Shown here piece after piece: positions 50,182 through 59,899 of a DNA stretch of 64,000 nucleotides (within the stretch, counting starts at the first letter, position 1; each line of letters starts with the position of its first letter). Position numbers and translations under genes: made by a program. This DNA comes from Shewanella psychrotolerans. GTDB taxonomy: Bacteria; Pseudomonadota; Gammaproteobacteria; Enterobacterales; Shewanellaceae. The notes under the pieces were generated by a model, which was not told the origin of the DNA, did no database searches, and saw only the letters and a list, made by a program, of their open reading frames with translations. The stretch is taken from assembly GCF_019457595.1 (NCBI RefSeq), contig NZ_CP080419.1, positions 2,046,001-2,110,000 of the forward strand, in the 5' to 3' direction.

Positions 50182-51114
50182 TTAATCATCTTCTAATGGT
50201 GACTTGTAACCATCGGGTTTGATTGCCAGTAAATCGCAATTAATGCTATCAATGACGTGCTCGGCGGTATTTCCGATAAGGGCTGCGGAAAAGCCAGTTC
50301 GCCCAACAGTTCCAAGGATCACAAGTTCAGCATCGAGTTGCTCTGCTAGTTCAGGAATGACATCCTCAGGTAAGCCTTCTTTTATATGACAAAAGTCGCT
50401 GGATATTCCGTAGTTATTTGCAAGATAGCAAACACGTTGCTCGTGCTGCATTCGGATGGTTTCGCTATAGGTATGCGCATCGAAATCAGGGAGTTCAATC
50501 GCCAAATTTACTGGCGTACCAGGATACCCATTAACTAAATGAACTTGAGCATCAAACTTTTTAGCAAGATCCAGTGCGTGCTCAATAATTTTACCGTTTA
50601 AGGTTTGATGATCGTCATCTTCAGAGGCTACGTTGATGGCACACAAAATTTTACCGGCGACAGGCCAATCATGCTCTTTCACTAGCAGCACTGGTACAGG
50701 TGCTTTTCGCATCAAATGCCAATCTGTTGGTGTAAAAATGACTGATTTTAACTTGTCGTGTTGATGGGTTCCTTTGACGATAAGATCGAAACCACCTTCA
50801 AGCGCATGTAAAATAATGCTTTCGAACGGACGATTATGCCAAACCACTTCACTTTCTATCACGACGCCACTCGTTTCATATTCCACTAGCAAATCTTCTA
50901 ACCATGCTTTACGTTGGGCAATAACGCCTTGACGCATGGCTTCGCGTTCTTGACCAGAAAGTATCGAGGTCATCTCATAGGAGAAATCGAAGATGGACAA
51001 AAATACAGAAATAGCGGCTTGATTCTTAGAAGCTAATTCAATGGCTCTTGCGAGGGCTGGTTGTTTGTCGTTAGTTGGATCCACTACAACAAGGATTTTA
51101 TTATAGTCCTTCAT
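50182..51114 (-). CDS. uspE: Universal stress protein E
   Basis: A 310-residue cytoplasmic protein of two USP domains (about 1-150 and 155-305). The second ends in LVILGTVGRTGFSAALIGNTAEHVIDSINCDLLAIKP, the classic ATP-loop/GxxG pattern. It neighbours fnr as in E. coli, where uspE follows fnr. An FNR-like site lies 59 bases upstream. Confidence 0.94.
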   Translation of the reverse strand: MKDYNKILVVVDPTNDKQPALARAIELASKNQAAISVFLSIFDFSYEMTSILSGQEREAMRQGVIAQRKAWLEDLLVEYETSGVVIESEVVWHNRPFESIILHALEGGFDLIVKGTHQHDKLKSVIFTPTDWHLMRKAPVPVLLVKEHDWPVAGKILCAINVASEDDDHQTLNGKIIEHALDLAKKFDAQVHLVNGYPGTPVNLAIELPDFDAHTYSETIRMQHEQRVCYLANNYGISSDFCHIKEGLPEDVIPELAEQLDAELVILGTVGRTGFSAALIGNTAEHVIDSINCDLLAIKPDGYKSPLEDD

Positions 51115-51172
51115 AGATGATTCCTTTATCTGATGTGGTAGTTTAATAATGAGCGATATAGAGCAAATTGCC

Positions 51173-51186
51173 TTGTTTTAGATCAA
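51173..51186. promoter_or_regulatory. FNR-like box upstream of uspE
   Basis: TTGTTTTAGATCAA matches TTGAT-N4-ATCAA with one mismatch. It lies between etrA and uspE, pointing to oxygen-dependent control of uspE. Confidence 0.5.
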
Positions 51187-51208
51187 ATTTGACCGTTATA
51201 TCGTATAT

Positions 51209-51958
51209 TTAGCGACCGATCTTATTGTTTCCAGCTAGTTTATTCAAAGCTTCAAAATTGATTATTGTTATGTACTTTCCTTTAACTTCTATCAATTCAG
51301 CCTTTTGAAATCGTCCTAAAAGTCGACTAATGGTTTCGACAGTCAACCCTAGATAGTTACCAATATCACCGCGAGTCATGGTTAAACGAAATTCTTTAGG
51401 TGAAAACCCACGGCTACCAAATCGATTAGCGAGGTTGCTGATGAACGCTGCTAGGCGCTCTTCGGCATTCTTCTTACTCAAGAGCAAGATCATCTCCTGA
51501 TCACTTTGAATTTCGTTACTCATTAATCGCATGATTTGTTGACGTAACTTAGGCATAGTGCCCGATAGATCATCGAGTGTTTCGTACGGGATCTCACACA
51601 CCATAGATGTCTCTAACGCTTGAGCAAAGCTTTGATGAATTTGAGAGTGAATGCCGTCAAAACCAATCACATCGCCAGCTAAATGAAAGCCAGTAATTTG
51701 CTCATCACCTTGTTCGGTAATAGTGTAGCTTTTGACAGTGCCCGAGCGAATGGCGTAGAGCGACTTAAGAGAGTCACCAGATTTGAAGATTTGTTCACCT
51801 TTTTGTATCGGTTTTTTACGTTCAATGATCTCATCGAGTTGATCAAGCTCATTGTTATTTAACGTGAAAGGGATACATAAGGTTCCCATACTGCAGTCAT
51901 GACAATGAATGGCGCATCCGGGCACGGCCGAACGACGACTTTTAATATAATCTGTCAT
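51209..51958 (-). CDS. etrA: Fumarate/nitrate reduction regulator FNR (EtrA)
   Basis: A 249-residue CRP/FNR regulator. Start set at the ATG at 51958 (MTDYIK), with GAGAGA upstream. Four cluster ligands are visible: C19, C22, C28 and C121 (C15 is extra). The cNMP-like domain is followed by the HTH with [14 protein letters not shown], whose E and SR contact TTGAT. The sequence closely resembles Shewanella EtrA. It senses O2 through a [4Fe-4S] cluster and controls anaerobic and micro-aerobic genes, here plausibly cco and uspE. Confidence 0.96.
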   Translation of the reverse strand: MTDYIKSRRSAVPGCAIHCHDCSMGTLCIPFTLNNNELDQLDEIIERKKPIQKGEQIFKSGDSLKSLYAIRSGTVKSYTITEQGDEQITGFHLAGDVIGFDGIHSQIHQSFAQALETSMVCEIPYETLDDLSGTMPKLRQQIMRLMSNEIQSDQEMILLLSKKNAEERLAAFISNLANRFGSRGFSPKEFRLTMTRGDIGNYLGLTVETISRLLGRFQKAELIEVKGKYITIINFEALNKLAGNNKIGR

Positions 51959-52013
51959 AATCTCTCTCAAATTTCACAATTAGCCTTATGTTAAACTAAT
52001 TTAATTAACTGAG

Positions 52014-52706
52014 CTAGCTAAGCTGTGCAAATGCAATATACAAAGTCTGTATACCAAAGCTTACCAGTATCAAACCACTGAATAAACGTACCGCACGTTT
52101 CATGACCAGTTGTGCAAAAAACTGCGCTGCAACGCCTGCGCTGACTAACGCAGGAAGCGTTCCTAGGCCAAATGCAGCCATAATCAACGCGCCTTGTTGA
52201 GCACTATTTGCAGCAACTGACCAGGTCAATGTGCTATAGACTAAACCACAGGGCAGCCAGCCCCAGAAAAAGCCAGCCACGAATGCTTGTTTCAGATTCT
52301 TTATCGGTAGCAATCGATTAGCGACAGGTCCGACGACCTTCCATACCAATTTACCTAACCTTTCAATTTGAACGACACCGGACCAAATTTGCGCAATATA
52401 CAAACCCGTTGCGATCATCATCATCCCAGCAAAAATTCGCATACTGATCAAATATAGATCAAGACTGAAAAGAGTGCTGAGCACGCTAGCGGATCCGCCG
52501 ATAAGGGCACCTGCGATGGTATAACTTAAGATGCGTCCAAAATTGTAACTCAATATAAATTGTAACTGAGCGGCAAGCATATTTTGCCCGGGTGGCTTGG
52601 GTAACTGCTGTGAGAAGGCGCCAACAAGTCCACCACACATGCCAATGCAATGCCCTGCGCCCATCAATCCAACAAGAAATGCGCCTGTAACGGTGAAATC
52701 AATCAA
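52014..52706 (-). CDS. DsbD-like membrane protein (TauE/SafE-type), cbb3-associated
   Basis: A 230-residue protein with six or seven hydrophobic helices. GHCIGMCGG near the N-terminus and WGWLPCGLVYS in the middle carry paired-helix cysteines typical of the DsbD_2 / cytochrome-biogenesis transmembrane family, which often follows ccoS. A role in copper or thiol handling for cbb3 assembly is inferred from place and family. Overlaps the end of ccoS by four bases. Confidence 0.8.
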   Translation of the reverse strand: MIDFTVTGAFLVGLMGAGHCIGMCGGLVGAFSQQLPKPPGQNMLAAQLQFILSYNFGRILSYTIAGALIGGSASVLSTLFSLDLYLISMRIFAGMMMIATGLYIAQIWSGVVQIERLGKLVWKVVGPVANRLLPIKNLKQAFVAGFFWGWLPCGLVYSTLTWSVAANSAQQGALIMAAFGLGTLPALVSAGVAAQFFAQLVMKRAVRLFSGLILVSFGIQTLYIAFAQLS

Positions 52707-52888
52707 AGTGGCTTCGACTCATCTTTAGCGGCATCTTTAGTTTTCTGAATGTCATCGTCAAATAAGATGGAAACACTCTGACGGTCTAGATCATCAAACT
52801 GCTCAGATTTTACCGCCCAAAAGAAAATTCCAACGGCAATAAGCACAAACAACATCGCGATAGGAATTAAAACGTAGATAATACTCAT
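52703..52888 (-). CDS. ccoS: cbb3 oxidase maturation protein CcoS
   Basis: A 61-residue protein with one N-terminal membrane helix (MSIIYVLIPIAMLFVLIAVGIFFWAV split by its centre) followed by a short acidic tail containing the FixS-type motif EQFDDLDR. It is needed for cofactor insertion into the cbb3 oxidase in relatives. Overlaps ccoI and the DsbD-like gene by four bases each. Confidence 0.92.
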   Translation of the reverse strand: MSIIYVLIPIAMLFVLIAVGIFFWAVKSEQFDDLDRQSVSILFDDDIQKTKDAAKDESKPL

Positions 52889-55284
52889 ATTCGAACCTTT
52901 AGAAGTCTAAGACTGTTTGCTACCACGATTAGTGAGCTTGCAGACATTCCAATTGCGGCGATGTAGGGGACAACGTGACCTGTTACGGCTAGTGGAATAA
53001 TGAATACGTTGTAGCCAAGCGCCCATAATAAGTTTTGACGGATGACCTTACTAGTCAATTTAGCTATTTTTACAGCATCGACGAAACGGGACAGCTGATC
53101 GCCAAGTAAAATCACATCGGCGCTATTTTTGGTTACTGCGGCGCCACTCCCCATCGCAATGGATAAATTGGCGCCAGCCAGCACAGGAGCATCGTTGATA
53201 CCATCACCAAACATAGCGACAGCTTGCCTCTTTTGCATAGATTCAATCAGCGTAAGTTTATCACTTGGCTTAAGTGACTTATGTACATTATTGATACCGA
53301 TTGATTTCGCGACCTCGTCAACGTGTGATGAACTATCTCCGCTGGCAATGCTTACGTCGCAGTTCATCGCTTTTAGTTGGCTCACCGTAGCTGCTGCATC
53401 AGGTCTAATTTCATCGACTAAATCAAATCGCGCCAGCATTTTGGATTTATCGGCTAAATATACCGCCTGTTGATCCAGTATAGGTAATGCGATATTAAGT
53501 TCGGCGTTAATAAACTGAGCACTGCCAATACAGAAGGTCTCATTATCAATATTGGCTTTGATCCCCAAACCTGAAAGATTTCTGCTGTGGCTAGTTAAAA
53601 TCGAATTATCCCGGTATTTTTCGAATGCGCGAGCGATAGGGTGGAGCGAACTGGACTCCAATGCCGCCGCTATCGATAAGACTCTTTTTTCAGAGAGGTC
53701 ACTGTAGAGCTCGATATGGGCAATCGTCAGGCTGCCACAGGTTAGTGTACCTGTTTTATCAAATACTACATGTTCAATCTTGGGTAGCTTTTCGAAGACG
53801 CCAGGTTTTTTGGCCACGACGCCGATACGAGTAAATAGACCTGTCGCGCAGGTTACTGCGGTGGGCGTCGCTAACGCCAAGGCGCAAGGGCAGGTAGCAA
53901 CCAGCACAGATAAAGTCACCCAAAAGGCGTCTTCTGGCCAGTAGGTTTTCCATATCATATAGGTCAATGCTGCAACGATAAGGATTGTCCAAGTAAAATA
54001 GTTTGAAATCGTGTCAACATAGAGTGCGACTTTGGGTTTGTTGTTGGAGGCGGCTTCTTGTAAGCGGATGATCTCCGCGACGAGCTGATCTTGGCCTATG
54101 GCGGTGACTTTAACTTCGATAGGATGGTCAACATTGATGGTGCCAGCAAATACTTGGCTACCATCAACTTTGGCTACGGGCATCTGCTCACCGGTTAACA
54201 TTGCTTCATTAACGCTGCTGCGCCCATTAATTAATTCACCATCGGCAGCAATGACCTCACCAGGTTTAACTAAAATGAGGTCGCCTATTTTAAGCCGCTT
54301 GGCAGGCACTTCACTATGCTGGCCTTGTGCATCAATAAGGTTGGCCGTTAACGGGATCAATTTATGGAGATTATTAGAGCTTACCGAGGCCTTCTGGCGC
54401 GCATTTTGTTCGAAGAAGCGGCCCAATAGTAAAAAGAAGGTAAACATACTCACCGATTCAAAATAGACTTCACCTTGACCGCTGACCGTTGCGATACAAC
54501 TTGCGATGTAGGCACCGCATATTGCAATGGATACAGAGACATCCATATTCAGTCGACCTGATAACATGGATCTTAACGCACTAAAATAGAAAGGTTGAGC
54601 TGAATAAAATACCACTGGCGCAGCAAATATCATGCTAACCCAGCGAAAATAATCACGATATTCAACATCGAGATCGGTGAAGTAATCAGAATAGAGTGCT
54701 AGCGCGAACATCATCACTTGCATTGTCGCAAAGCCTGCTAGTCCAAGTCTCAATAAAAATTTACGACTATTACGCTTACTTTGGATCTCTTCGTCATCAA
54801 CTTGATAGGGGGCTGCTTGATAACCTATTTGACTAATAAGTGTTAAAATTTCACTGAGTTTTATTATTGTCGGATCCCAGTTAACTAGCGCTCTTTCTGT
54901 GGTGGTATTCACAGCAATACGATTAATGCCTTTTACCGTTTTTAGCTTATGTTCGATAAGCCAAGCACATGCGGCGCAAGTTATGCCATCTATTGTTAAC
55001 GATACATCACATGTCTCGTTACTGGTATGAACAAAGTCTTGTTGTACTTCTTTTAGATCGAAAGCAGAGTAGGTCGTTAACTCATCGGGAACCAAGGCGG
55101 TTTGCTTACTACCTAGTTCGGTGCGGTATTTGTAATAATTTGTCAGCCCAGCATCAATAATTGCAGCGGATACCGCCTGACAACCTGGGCAACACATAGG
55201 CTGAAGTTGATCATTAATCAGCGTCGTAAACTGCGAGCCAGTTTGCACTGGCTCACCACAATGAAAACAGGCTACTGGACTCAT
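52885..55284 (-). CDS. ccoI: Copper-transporting P1B-type ATPase CcoI/FixI
   Basis: A 799-residue P-type ATPase. N-terminal Cys-rich part (CFHCGEPV, MCCPGC) and a heavy-metal domain with CAACAW (about 105) are followed by eight membrane helices, the CPC motif ATCPCALALATP, the phosphorylation motif DKTGT, and GDGINDAP. Such CopA2/CcoI proteins export copper toward the cbb3 oxidase for its Cu(B) centre. It lies between ccoH and ccoS with one-to-four base overlaps, forming a ccoHIS operon. Confidence 0.94.
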   Translation of the reverse strand: MSPVACFHCGEPVQTGSQFTTLINDQLQPMCCPGCQAVSAAIIDAGLTNYYKYRTELGSKQTALVPDELTTYSAFDLKEVQQDFVHTSNETCDVSLTIDGITCAACAWLIEHKLKTVKGINRIAVNTTTERALVNWDPTIIKLSEILTLISQIGYQAAPYQVDDEEIQSKRNSRKFLLRLGLAGFATMQVMMFALALYSDYFTDLDVEYRDYFRWVSMIFAAPVVFYSAQPFYFSALRSMLSGRLNMDVSVSIAICGAYIASCIATVSGQGEVYFESVSMFTFFLLLGRFFEQNARQKASVSSNNLHKLIPLTANLIDAQGQHSEVPAKRLKIGDLILVKPGEVIAADGELINGRSSVNEAMLTGEQMPVAKVDGSQVFAGTINVDHPIEVKVTAIGQDQLVAEIIRLQEAASNNKPKVALYVDTISNYFTWTILIVAALTYMIWKTYWPEDAFWVTLSVLVATCPCALALATPTAVTCATGLFTRIGVVAKKPGVFEKLPKIEHVVFDKTGTLTCGSLTIAHIELYSDLSEKRVLSIAAALESSSLHPIARAFEKYRDNSILTSHSRNLSGLGIKANIDNETFCIGSAQFINAELNIALPILDQQAVYLADKSKMLARFDLVDEIRPDAAATVSQLKAMNCDVSIASGDSSSHVDEVAKSIGINNVHKSLKPSDKLTLIESMQKRQAVAMFGDGINDAPVLAGANLSIAMGSGAAVTKNSADVILLGDQLSRFVDAVKIAKLTSKVIRQNLLWALGYNVFIIPLAVTGHVVPYIAAIGMSASSLIVVANSLRLLKVRI

Positions 55285-55763
55285 TAATTTAGCCAGTACT
55301 GAGCGTCATCTTTAAGATCTAGACGTTTTTGAATGCGCCAAGATTTATCATACCCTTCGAGTCTAACTTCCCACAGACCACTGATAGGAGCATCTAATTT
55401 AATACGATAGATACCTTGGCCGTCAGCTGTCGCTATCTCGCCAAAGTCGCGCTTTTGTAACGTGGGGTGGAAAAACTCAACACTTAATGCTGCTTGATAA
55501 GCTTCGCCGCCATGCTGAGTCAGCATAATTTCGTTATCGTCGAGCGTTAATTCAAACTGCATACCGAGCTGCTTTGCCTGCTTTAACTTACGCAGATCCA
55601 TGTTGATAGCTTTACCATCTTTATAGTAATCCTCGGACACTAATGAGTCTTTATTATTAATTGCGACCATCAACAGATTAACACTGGCGATGACGGCGCA
55701 CAGAGGCAAAATGATCAGAAACCAAGGCCAAAACTGTTTATACCAAGCTTGCGGTTTGTTCAT
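55284..55763 (-). CDS. ccoH: cbb3 oxidase assembly protein CcoH (FixH family)
   Basis: A 159-residue protein with one N-terminal membrane helix (about 10-32, FWPWFLIILPLCAVIASVN) and a periplasmic beta-sandwich. LVSEDYYKDGKAIN is the FixH hallmark, and YRIKLDAPISGLWEVRLEG follows. It is thought to stabilise the oxidase during assembly. First gene of the ccoH-I-S group; separated from ccoP by the ccoNOQP terminator. Confidence 0.92.
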   Translation of the reverse strand: MNKPQAWYKQFWPWFLIILPLCAVIASVNLLMVAINNKDSLVSEDYYKDGKAINMDLRKLKQAKQLGMQFELTLDDNEIMLTQHGGEAYQAALSVEFFHPTLQKRDFGEIATADGQGIYRIKLDAPISGLWEVRLEGYDKSWRIQKRLDLKDDAQYWLN

Positions 55764-55823
55764 GGGTACTACCTGTCGTTTTTGTTGGTCTCATTTTACC
55801 GTTAATTACGGCGAATCGCACCT

Positions 55824-55855
55824 AAAAAAAAGGCCTCGAACTACTCGAGGCCTTA
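55824..55855 (-). terminator. ccoNOQP terminator
   Basis: AGGCCTCGA / TCGAGGCCT hairpin followed on the minus strand by seven T, about 20 bases after the ccoP stop. Confidence 0.85.
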
Positions 55856-55872
55856 ATGTTGTTTTTATGTAA

Positions 55873-56844
55873 CTACTTGTTTGACAAGCTATATACGTAT
55901 GCAGTAATAACGTGAACTTTCTCTTCACCTAAAACGTCTTTCCACGCTGGCATCACACCAGAACGACCGTTTTTGATGCTTTCCATGATCACGCCACGGC
56001 TGCCACCATAGAGCCATGCGTTGTCAGTTAGGTTAGGTGCACCCATAAACTTGTTACCCGTGCCGTCCATACCATGACAAGCAAAACAACCTTTCATGAA
56101 TGACCCTTGGCCTTGAGCAGCAAGTTCAGCATCGTGTTCACGACCTGACAACTTAAAGACATATTCAGCTAGACCTTTCAATTCAGAGTCTTCAATCGGT
56201 AATCCGCCTTTAGGAGGCATCATGCCATGACGACCGTTCATAATTGTCGTCTTGATCGTCGCAAGTTCGCCACCATATAGCCAAGCCGAGTCAGTTAGGT
56301 TAGGGAAGCCTTTAGAACCACGCGCATCACTTCCGTGACACTGGGCGCAGTTTTGCAGGAACAAACGGCCGCCTACTTTAAGCGCTTCTTCATTCTTAAC
56401 TAGCTCTTCAAGAGGAGTTGCTAAGTATGCCTCAAAAATAGGACTGTACTTGGCGTTTGCTTTCTCAACTTCTTTATCATACTGAACCCAACGACCTTCT
56501 TTAGCGGCGAGCTCAATTGCTGCCTCTGAGTCGGCTTTAATACCGTTTTCAGTACCAATGCTTTGGTTCGAGCTTGACCAACCGAGGAAACCTTTAAAGT
56601 TACCTAAACCGGGATAAAGCGCTAAATAGATAACGCCAAAAACGATAGTCAAATAGAACATATAACTCCACCATTTTGGTAGTGGGTTATTGATCTCTTC
56701 AATACCGTCAAAGGCATGGCCCATTGACTTGCCTTCTTCAACACCTGTGGTGTTTTTAGAGACGAGTCTCAATAGGATGAAACATCCCGCGATTACCACT
56801 ATTGTGAGTACGGTAATCCAAATACTCCAGAAGCTACTCATCAT
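55873..56844 (-). CDS. ccoP: cbb3 cytochrome c oxidase subunit III (CcoP)
   Basis: A di-heme c-type cytochrome of about 323 residues. One or two N-terminal membrane helices, then two CxxCH sites: CAQCH (about 166-170) and CFACH (about 253-257). The start is uncertain among GTG 56847, ATG 56844 and ATG 56841; 56844 is used because AGGAG is about ten bases upstream and it overlaps the ccoQ stop by one base. It passes electrons to CcoO/CcoN. Confidence 0.95.
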   Translation of the reverse strand: MMSSFWSIWITVLTIVVIAGCFILLRLVSKNTTGVEEGKSMGHAFDGIEEINNPLPKWWSYMFYLTIVFGVIYLALYPGLGNFKGFLGWSSSNQSIGTENGIKADSEAAIELAAKEGRWVQYDKEVEKANAKYSPIFEAYLATPLEELVKNEEALKVGGRLFLQNCAQCHGSDARGSKGFPNLTDSAWLYGGELATIKTTIMNGRHGMMPPKGGLPIEDSELKGLAEYVFKLSGREHDAELAAQGQGSFMKGCFACHGMDGTGNKFMGAPNLTDNAWLYGGSRGVIMESIKNGRSGVMPAWKDVLGEEKVHVITAYVYSLSNK

Positions 56845-57011
56845 CACTTATGCTCTCCTGAGTCCTTGAGTTTCTCTTCATCTGAGAAAACAAGGTTAGC
56901 GGCTTCGTCAAACTGTTTTTTGCGACGACCGCTATAAGCCCATGCAAAAATACCGACAAACGTCAACATTACGACAATGGTGATAATCCCTTGTACTGTT
57001 CCGTAATCCAT
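56844..57011 (-). CDS. ccoQ: cbb3 cytochrome c oxidase subunit CcoQ
   Basis: A 55-residue protein (MDYGTVQGIITIVVMLTFVG...) with one membrane helix and a charged tail rich in Asp, Glu and Lys. GGAGG lies ten bases upstream of the ATG. Too short for many ORF callers but in the standard place between ccoO and ccoP. It may protect or stabilise the complex. Confidence 0.92.
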   Translation of the reverse strand: MDYGTVQGIITIVVMLTFVGIFAWAYSGRRKKQFDEAANLVFSDEEKLKDSGEHK

Positions 57012-57026
57012 ATTATTGCCTCCAAT

Positions 57027-57632
57027 TTATTTCAGTGCGTGACCTAGCGACTGTAGGTATGCGATTAACGCCTGCATCTCAGTTTTGCCTTCAACTGCCT
57101 TTTGAGCGTTATCGACATCTTCTTGAGAATAAGGAACACCGAAACCACGGAAAACTTCCATTTTCTTAGCAGTCAACTTACCGTCTAGGACGTTTTCTGC
57201 TAACCATGGGAAACCGGGCATATTAGATTGAGGAACCACTGCACGAGGGTCAATCAGATGCACTTCATGCCAACGGTCACTGTAACGACCGCCAACACGG
57301 GCCAAGTCAGGACCTGTACGCTTAGAACCCCAAAGGAAAGGGTGATCCCAAACTGATTCGCCTGCTACTGAGTAGTGACCATAGCGTTCAGTTTCAGCTC
57401 TTAATGGGCGGATCATTTGACTGTGGCAGCCAACGCAACCTTCGCGAATATAGATATCACGACCTTCAAGTTCTAAAGCTGAATAGGGACGCAGACCGTC
57501 TACCGGTTCTGTCGTATCTTTTTGGAACAGAAGGGGAGTTATCTGTACCAAACCACCAAAACTAATTGCTATGACGGTGAAGATACCCAGTAGACCGATG
57601 TTCTTTTCCACTATTTCATGATTAAATTTCAT
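57027..57632 (-). CDS. ccoO: cbb3 cytochrome c oxidase subunit II (CcoO)
   Basis: A 201-residue mono-heme cytochrome c. One N-terminal anchor (about 12-34), then [16 protein letters not shown] around the single CxxCH, and [16 protein letters not shown]. The distal Met ligand is probably in NMPGFPWL. Follows ccoN by 12 bases. Confidence 0.95.
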   Translation of the reverse strand: MKFNHEIVEKNIGLLGIFTVIAISFGGLVQITPLLFQKDTTEPVDGLRPYSALELEGRDIYIREGCVGCHSQMIRPLRAETERYGHYSVAGESVWDHPFLWGSKRTGPDLARVGGRYSDRWHEVHLIDPRAVVPQSNMPGFPWLAENVLDGKLTAKKMEVFRGFGVPYSQEDVDNAQKAVEGKTEMQALIAYLQSLGHALK

Positions 57633-57644
57633 CAGATCTACTCC

Positions 57645-59072
57645 TTATGCTTCAGCAAGTGCTGGCAAAGATTCTTTTGGTGCTCTAACTGTCTTAGTTA
57701 CGTTATATGCCATTAACAGCATACCCGTCACGAAGAAACAACCACCTAAGAAACGAACAAAGTAGAATGGGTAAGAAGCTTCAAGACTCTCTACAAAGCT
57801 GTAAGTCAAGGTACCGTCAGAGTTAACTGCGCGCCACATTAAGCCTTGCATAACACCCGAAATCCACATAGAAACGATGTACAGTACGGTACCAATTGTA
57901 GCCAACCAGAAATGTACATTAATCAATTTAGTACTGTACATACGGCCATGGCCATATACCGCTGGGATGAGGTGATAAAGCGAACCAATTGAAACCATAG
58001 CAACCCAACCTAACGCACCAGAGTGAACATGACCAATAGTCCAGTCTGTGTAATGAGAAAGGGCGTTAACCGTCTTGATTGCCATCATTGGTCCTTCGAA
58101 GGTAGACATACCGTAGAATGACAATGACACAACAAGGAATCGTAAAATCGGATCGGTTCTTAACTTATGCCAAGCACCTGATAGGGTCATGATACCGTTG
58201 ATCATACCGCCCCAAGATGGCGCAAATAGGATCAGAGACATCACCATACCAAGTGACTGAGTCCAGTCAGGCAGTGCTGTATAATGCAGGTGGTGAGGAC
58301 CAGCCCAGATATATAAAGCGATCAATGCCCAGAAGTGAACGATAGATAAACGGTAAGAATAAACAGGGCGACCAGCTTGTTTAGGTACAAAGTAGTACAT
58401 CATACCTAAGAAACCTGCAGTTAGCAGGAAGCCAACAGCGTTGTGTCCATACCACCATTGAACCATGGCATCTACTGCGCCTGAGTACAACGAGTAAGAC
58501 TTAAATAGGCTAACAGGCACGGCCATAGAGTTCACAATGTGTAACACGGCTACCGTTATGATGAAGGCACCAAAGAACCAGTTCGCAACATAAATATGCG
58601 ATGTTGTTCTTTTGACTATGGTGCCAAAGAACACCACGGCATAAGCTACCCAAACGATAGTAATGGCGATATCAATAGGCCATTCTAACTCTGCATATTC
58701 TTTACTACTGGTTAAACCCAGTGGCAAAGTGATCACTGCAGATAAAATGATTGCTTGCCATCCCCAGAAAGTAAATGCAGCTAGCTTAGGTGCAAATAGA
58801 CGGGTTTGACAGGTACGCTGGACGATATAGTAAGATGTTGCGAAAAGTGCTGAAGTACCGAACGCGAAAATCACGGCGTTAGTGTGCAGAGGTCTAAGAC
58901 GACTATACGTTAACCATGGAGTATCGAAGTTCAGTTGTGGCCAGATTAACTGTGCCGCGATCAATACACCCACTGCCATACCAATAATTCCCCACATGAC
59001 TGTGGTTAATGCAAATTGGCGGACAACGGTGTAATTGTAATCAGCGCCTTGAGGCTGGGAATGGTTCATCAT
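57645..59072 (-). CDS. ccoN: cbb3 cytochrome c oxidase subunit I (CcoN)
   Basis: A 475-residue heme-copper oxidase subunit with 12 membrane helices. [14 protein letters not shown] carries a low-spin heme His, [17 protein letters not shown] the Cu(B) His and its cross-linked Tyr region, and [17 protein letters not shown] the heme b3 His. It reduces O2 at high affinity and pumps protons. Two FNR-type boxes lie about 160-215 bases upstream, so induction at low oxygen by EtrA is likely. First gene of ccoNOQP. Confidence 0.97.
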   Translation of the reverse strand: MMNHSQPQGADYNYTVVRQFALTTVMWGIIGMAVGVLIAAQLIWPQLNFDTPWLTYSRLRPLHTNAVIFAFGTSALFATSYYIVQRTCQTRLFAPKLAAFTFWGWQAIILSAVITLPLGLTSSKEYAELEWPIDIAITIVWVAYAVVFFGTIVKRTTSHIYVANWFFGAFIITVAVLHIVNSMAVPVSLFKSYSLYSGAVDAMVQWWYGHNAVGFLLTAGFLGMMYYFVPKQAGRPVYSYRLSIVHFWALIALYIWAGPHHLHYTALPDWTQSLGMVMSLILFAPSWGGMINGIMTLSGAWHKLRTDPILRFLVVSLSFYGMSTFEGPMMAIKTVNALSHYTDWTIGHVHSGALGWVAMVSIGSLYHLIPAVYGHGRMYSTKLINVHFWLATIGTVLYIVSMWISGVMQGLMWRAVNSDGTLTYSFVESLEASYPFYFVRFLGGCFFVTGMLLMAYNVTKTVRAPKESLPALAEA

Positions 59073-59231
59073 ATTGCTTCCACTGCTTATTACTTATACT
59101 TATTGTTTGAGTAAAGTCATGCTTTACCCGGTAAAGTGACCTCAAAAGTTTGTTCCCTACGAAACAAACTGGAATGTGTCAATGTGTTGCACAACATTAA
59201 CGCGAATTAATGCTGAGTAATGCAATGATAC

Positions 59232-59245
59232 TTGAGCAACATCAA
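59232..59245. promoter_or_regulatory. FNR-type box, proximal to ccoN
   Basis: TTGAGCAACATCAA matches TTGAT-N4-ATCAA at nine of ten positions. Confidence 0.6.
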
Positions 59246-59274
59246 AAAAGATAGGAATTATGCGGTTCTGAACA

Positions 59275-59288
59275 TTGATCCAGATCAA
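59275..59288. promoter_or_regulatory. Perfect FNR box between ccoN and divergent lipoprotein gene
   Basis: TTGATCCAGATCAA is a perfect TTGAT-N4-ATCAA site. It lies 48 bases from the start of the lipoprotein gene and 43 bp from the other box. Confidence 0.75.
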
Positions 59289-59335
59289 ACTACATATATA
59301 GAATGTAAACACTTTGATTCAGAAGGTTAAAAATT

Positions 59336-59833
59336 GTGCTGACGAGAATGATGGGTTACAAAGCTGCTGCGACTTTAGCAATAGCGTTTAGCTTTACGTT
59401 ATTAGGGTGTTCCAAGGTAAATGAGCCCGCAACAGAAGCAGCATTATCAAGTGCTGAAACGCCATTTTCAGTGGATAAAACCTTATGTGAGTTCGGTTTA
59501 AAAGCATGTACTAAAACAGTTAAAGGCATCACGATTACCTTGGCCATTTCGCCACCAGACACCCCAAGCGAAAGGCCTTTAGATGTATATTTAGACTTCA
59601 CAAAACCCGTCGATAATCTCAGTGCTAGAGTTGAAGGAAGAGATATGTTTATGGGGATTATTCCTATGAAATTAGCCCAAACGGCTGAAAATCGATATCA
59701 GGGTAAGTTAATATACGGTTCATGCAGCAGTAACTACATGGTTTGGCGAATGTTTGTTAGTTTCAATGTCGATGGCAAGTCACAAACTGTGCTATTTGAT
59801 TTTCTGGCTGACAGTGATGAGGCCACTAGATAG
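59336..59833 (+). CDS. Putative lipoprotein divergent from ccoN, FixH/YtkA-like
   Basis: A 165-residue lipoprotein: start GTG 59336 (AAGG nine bases before) and lipobox LLGC (C25). ATGs at 59348 and 59351 are alternatives. The mature domain has beta-sandwich character with VEGRDMFMGIIPMKL, a Met-rich motif reminiscent of FixH/YtkA and copper-handling proteins, and one Cys pair (CEFGLKAC) plus GSCSS. It shares an FNR box with ccoN. Role in copper delivery or oxidase assembly is inference only. Confidence 0.65.
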   Translation: MLTRMMGYKAAATLAIAFSFTLLGCSKVNEPATEAALSSAETPFSVDKTLCEFGLKACTKTVKGITITLAISPPDTPSERPLDVYLDFTKPVDNLSARVEGRDMFMGIIPMKLAQTAENRYQGKLIYGSCSSNYMVWRMFVSFNVDGKSQTVLFDFLADSDEATR

Positions 59834-59899
59834 TATAAAGACTGGTGCGATGATTAATTAAATCATGCTCCAGTTGGTATACGCTGCTTCTGCTCTACG

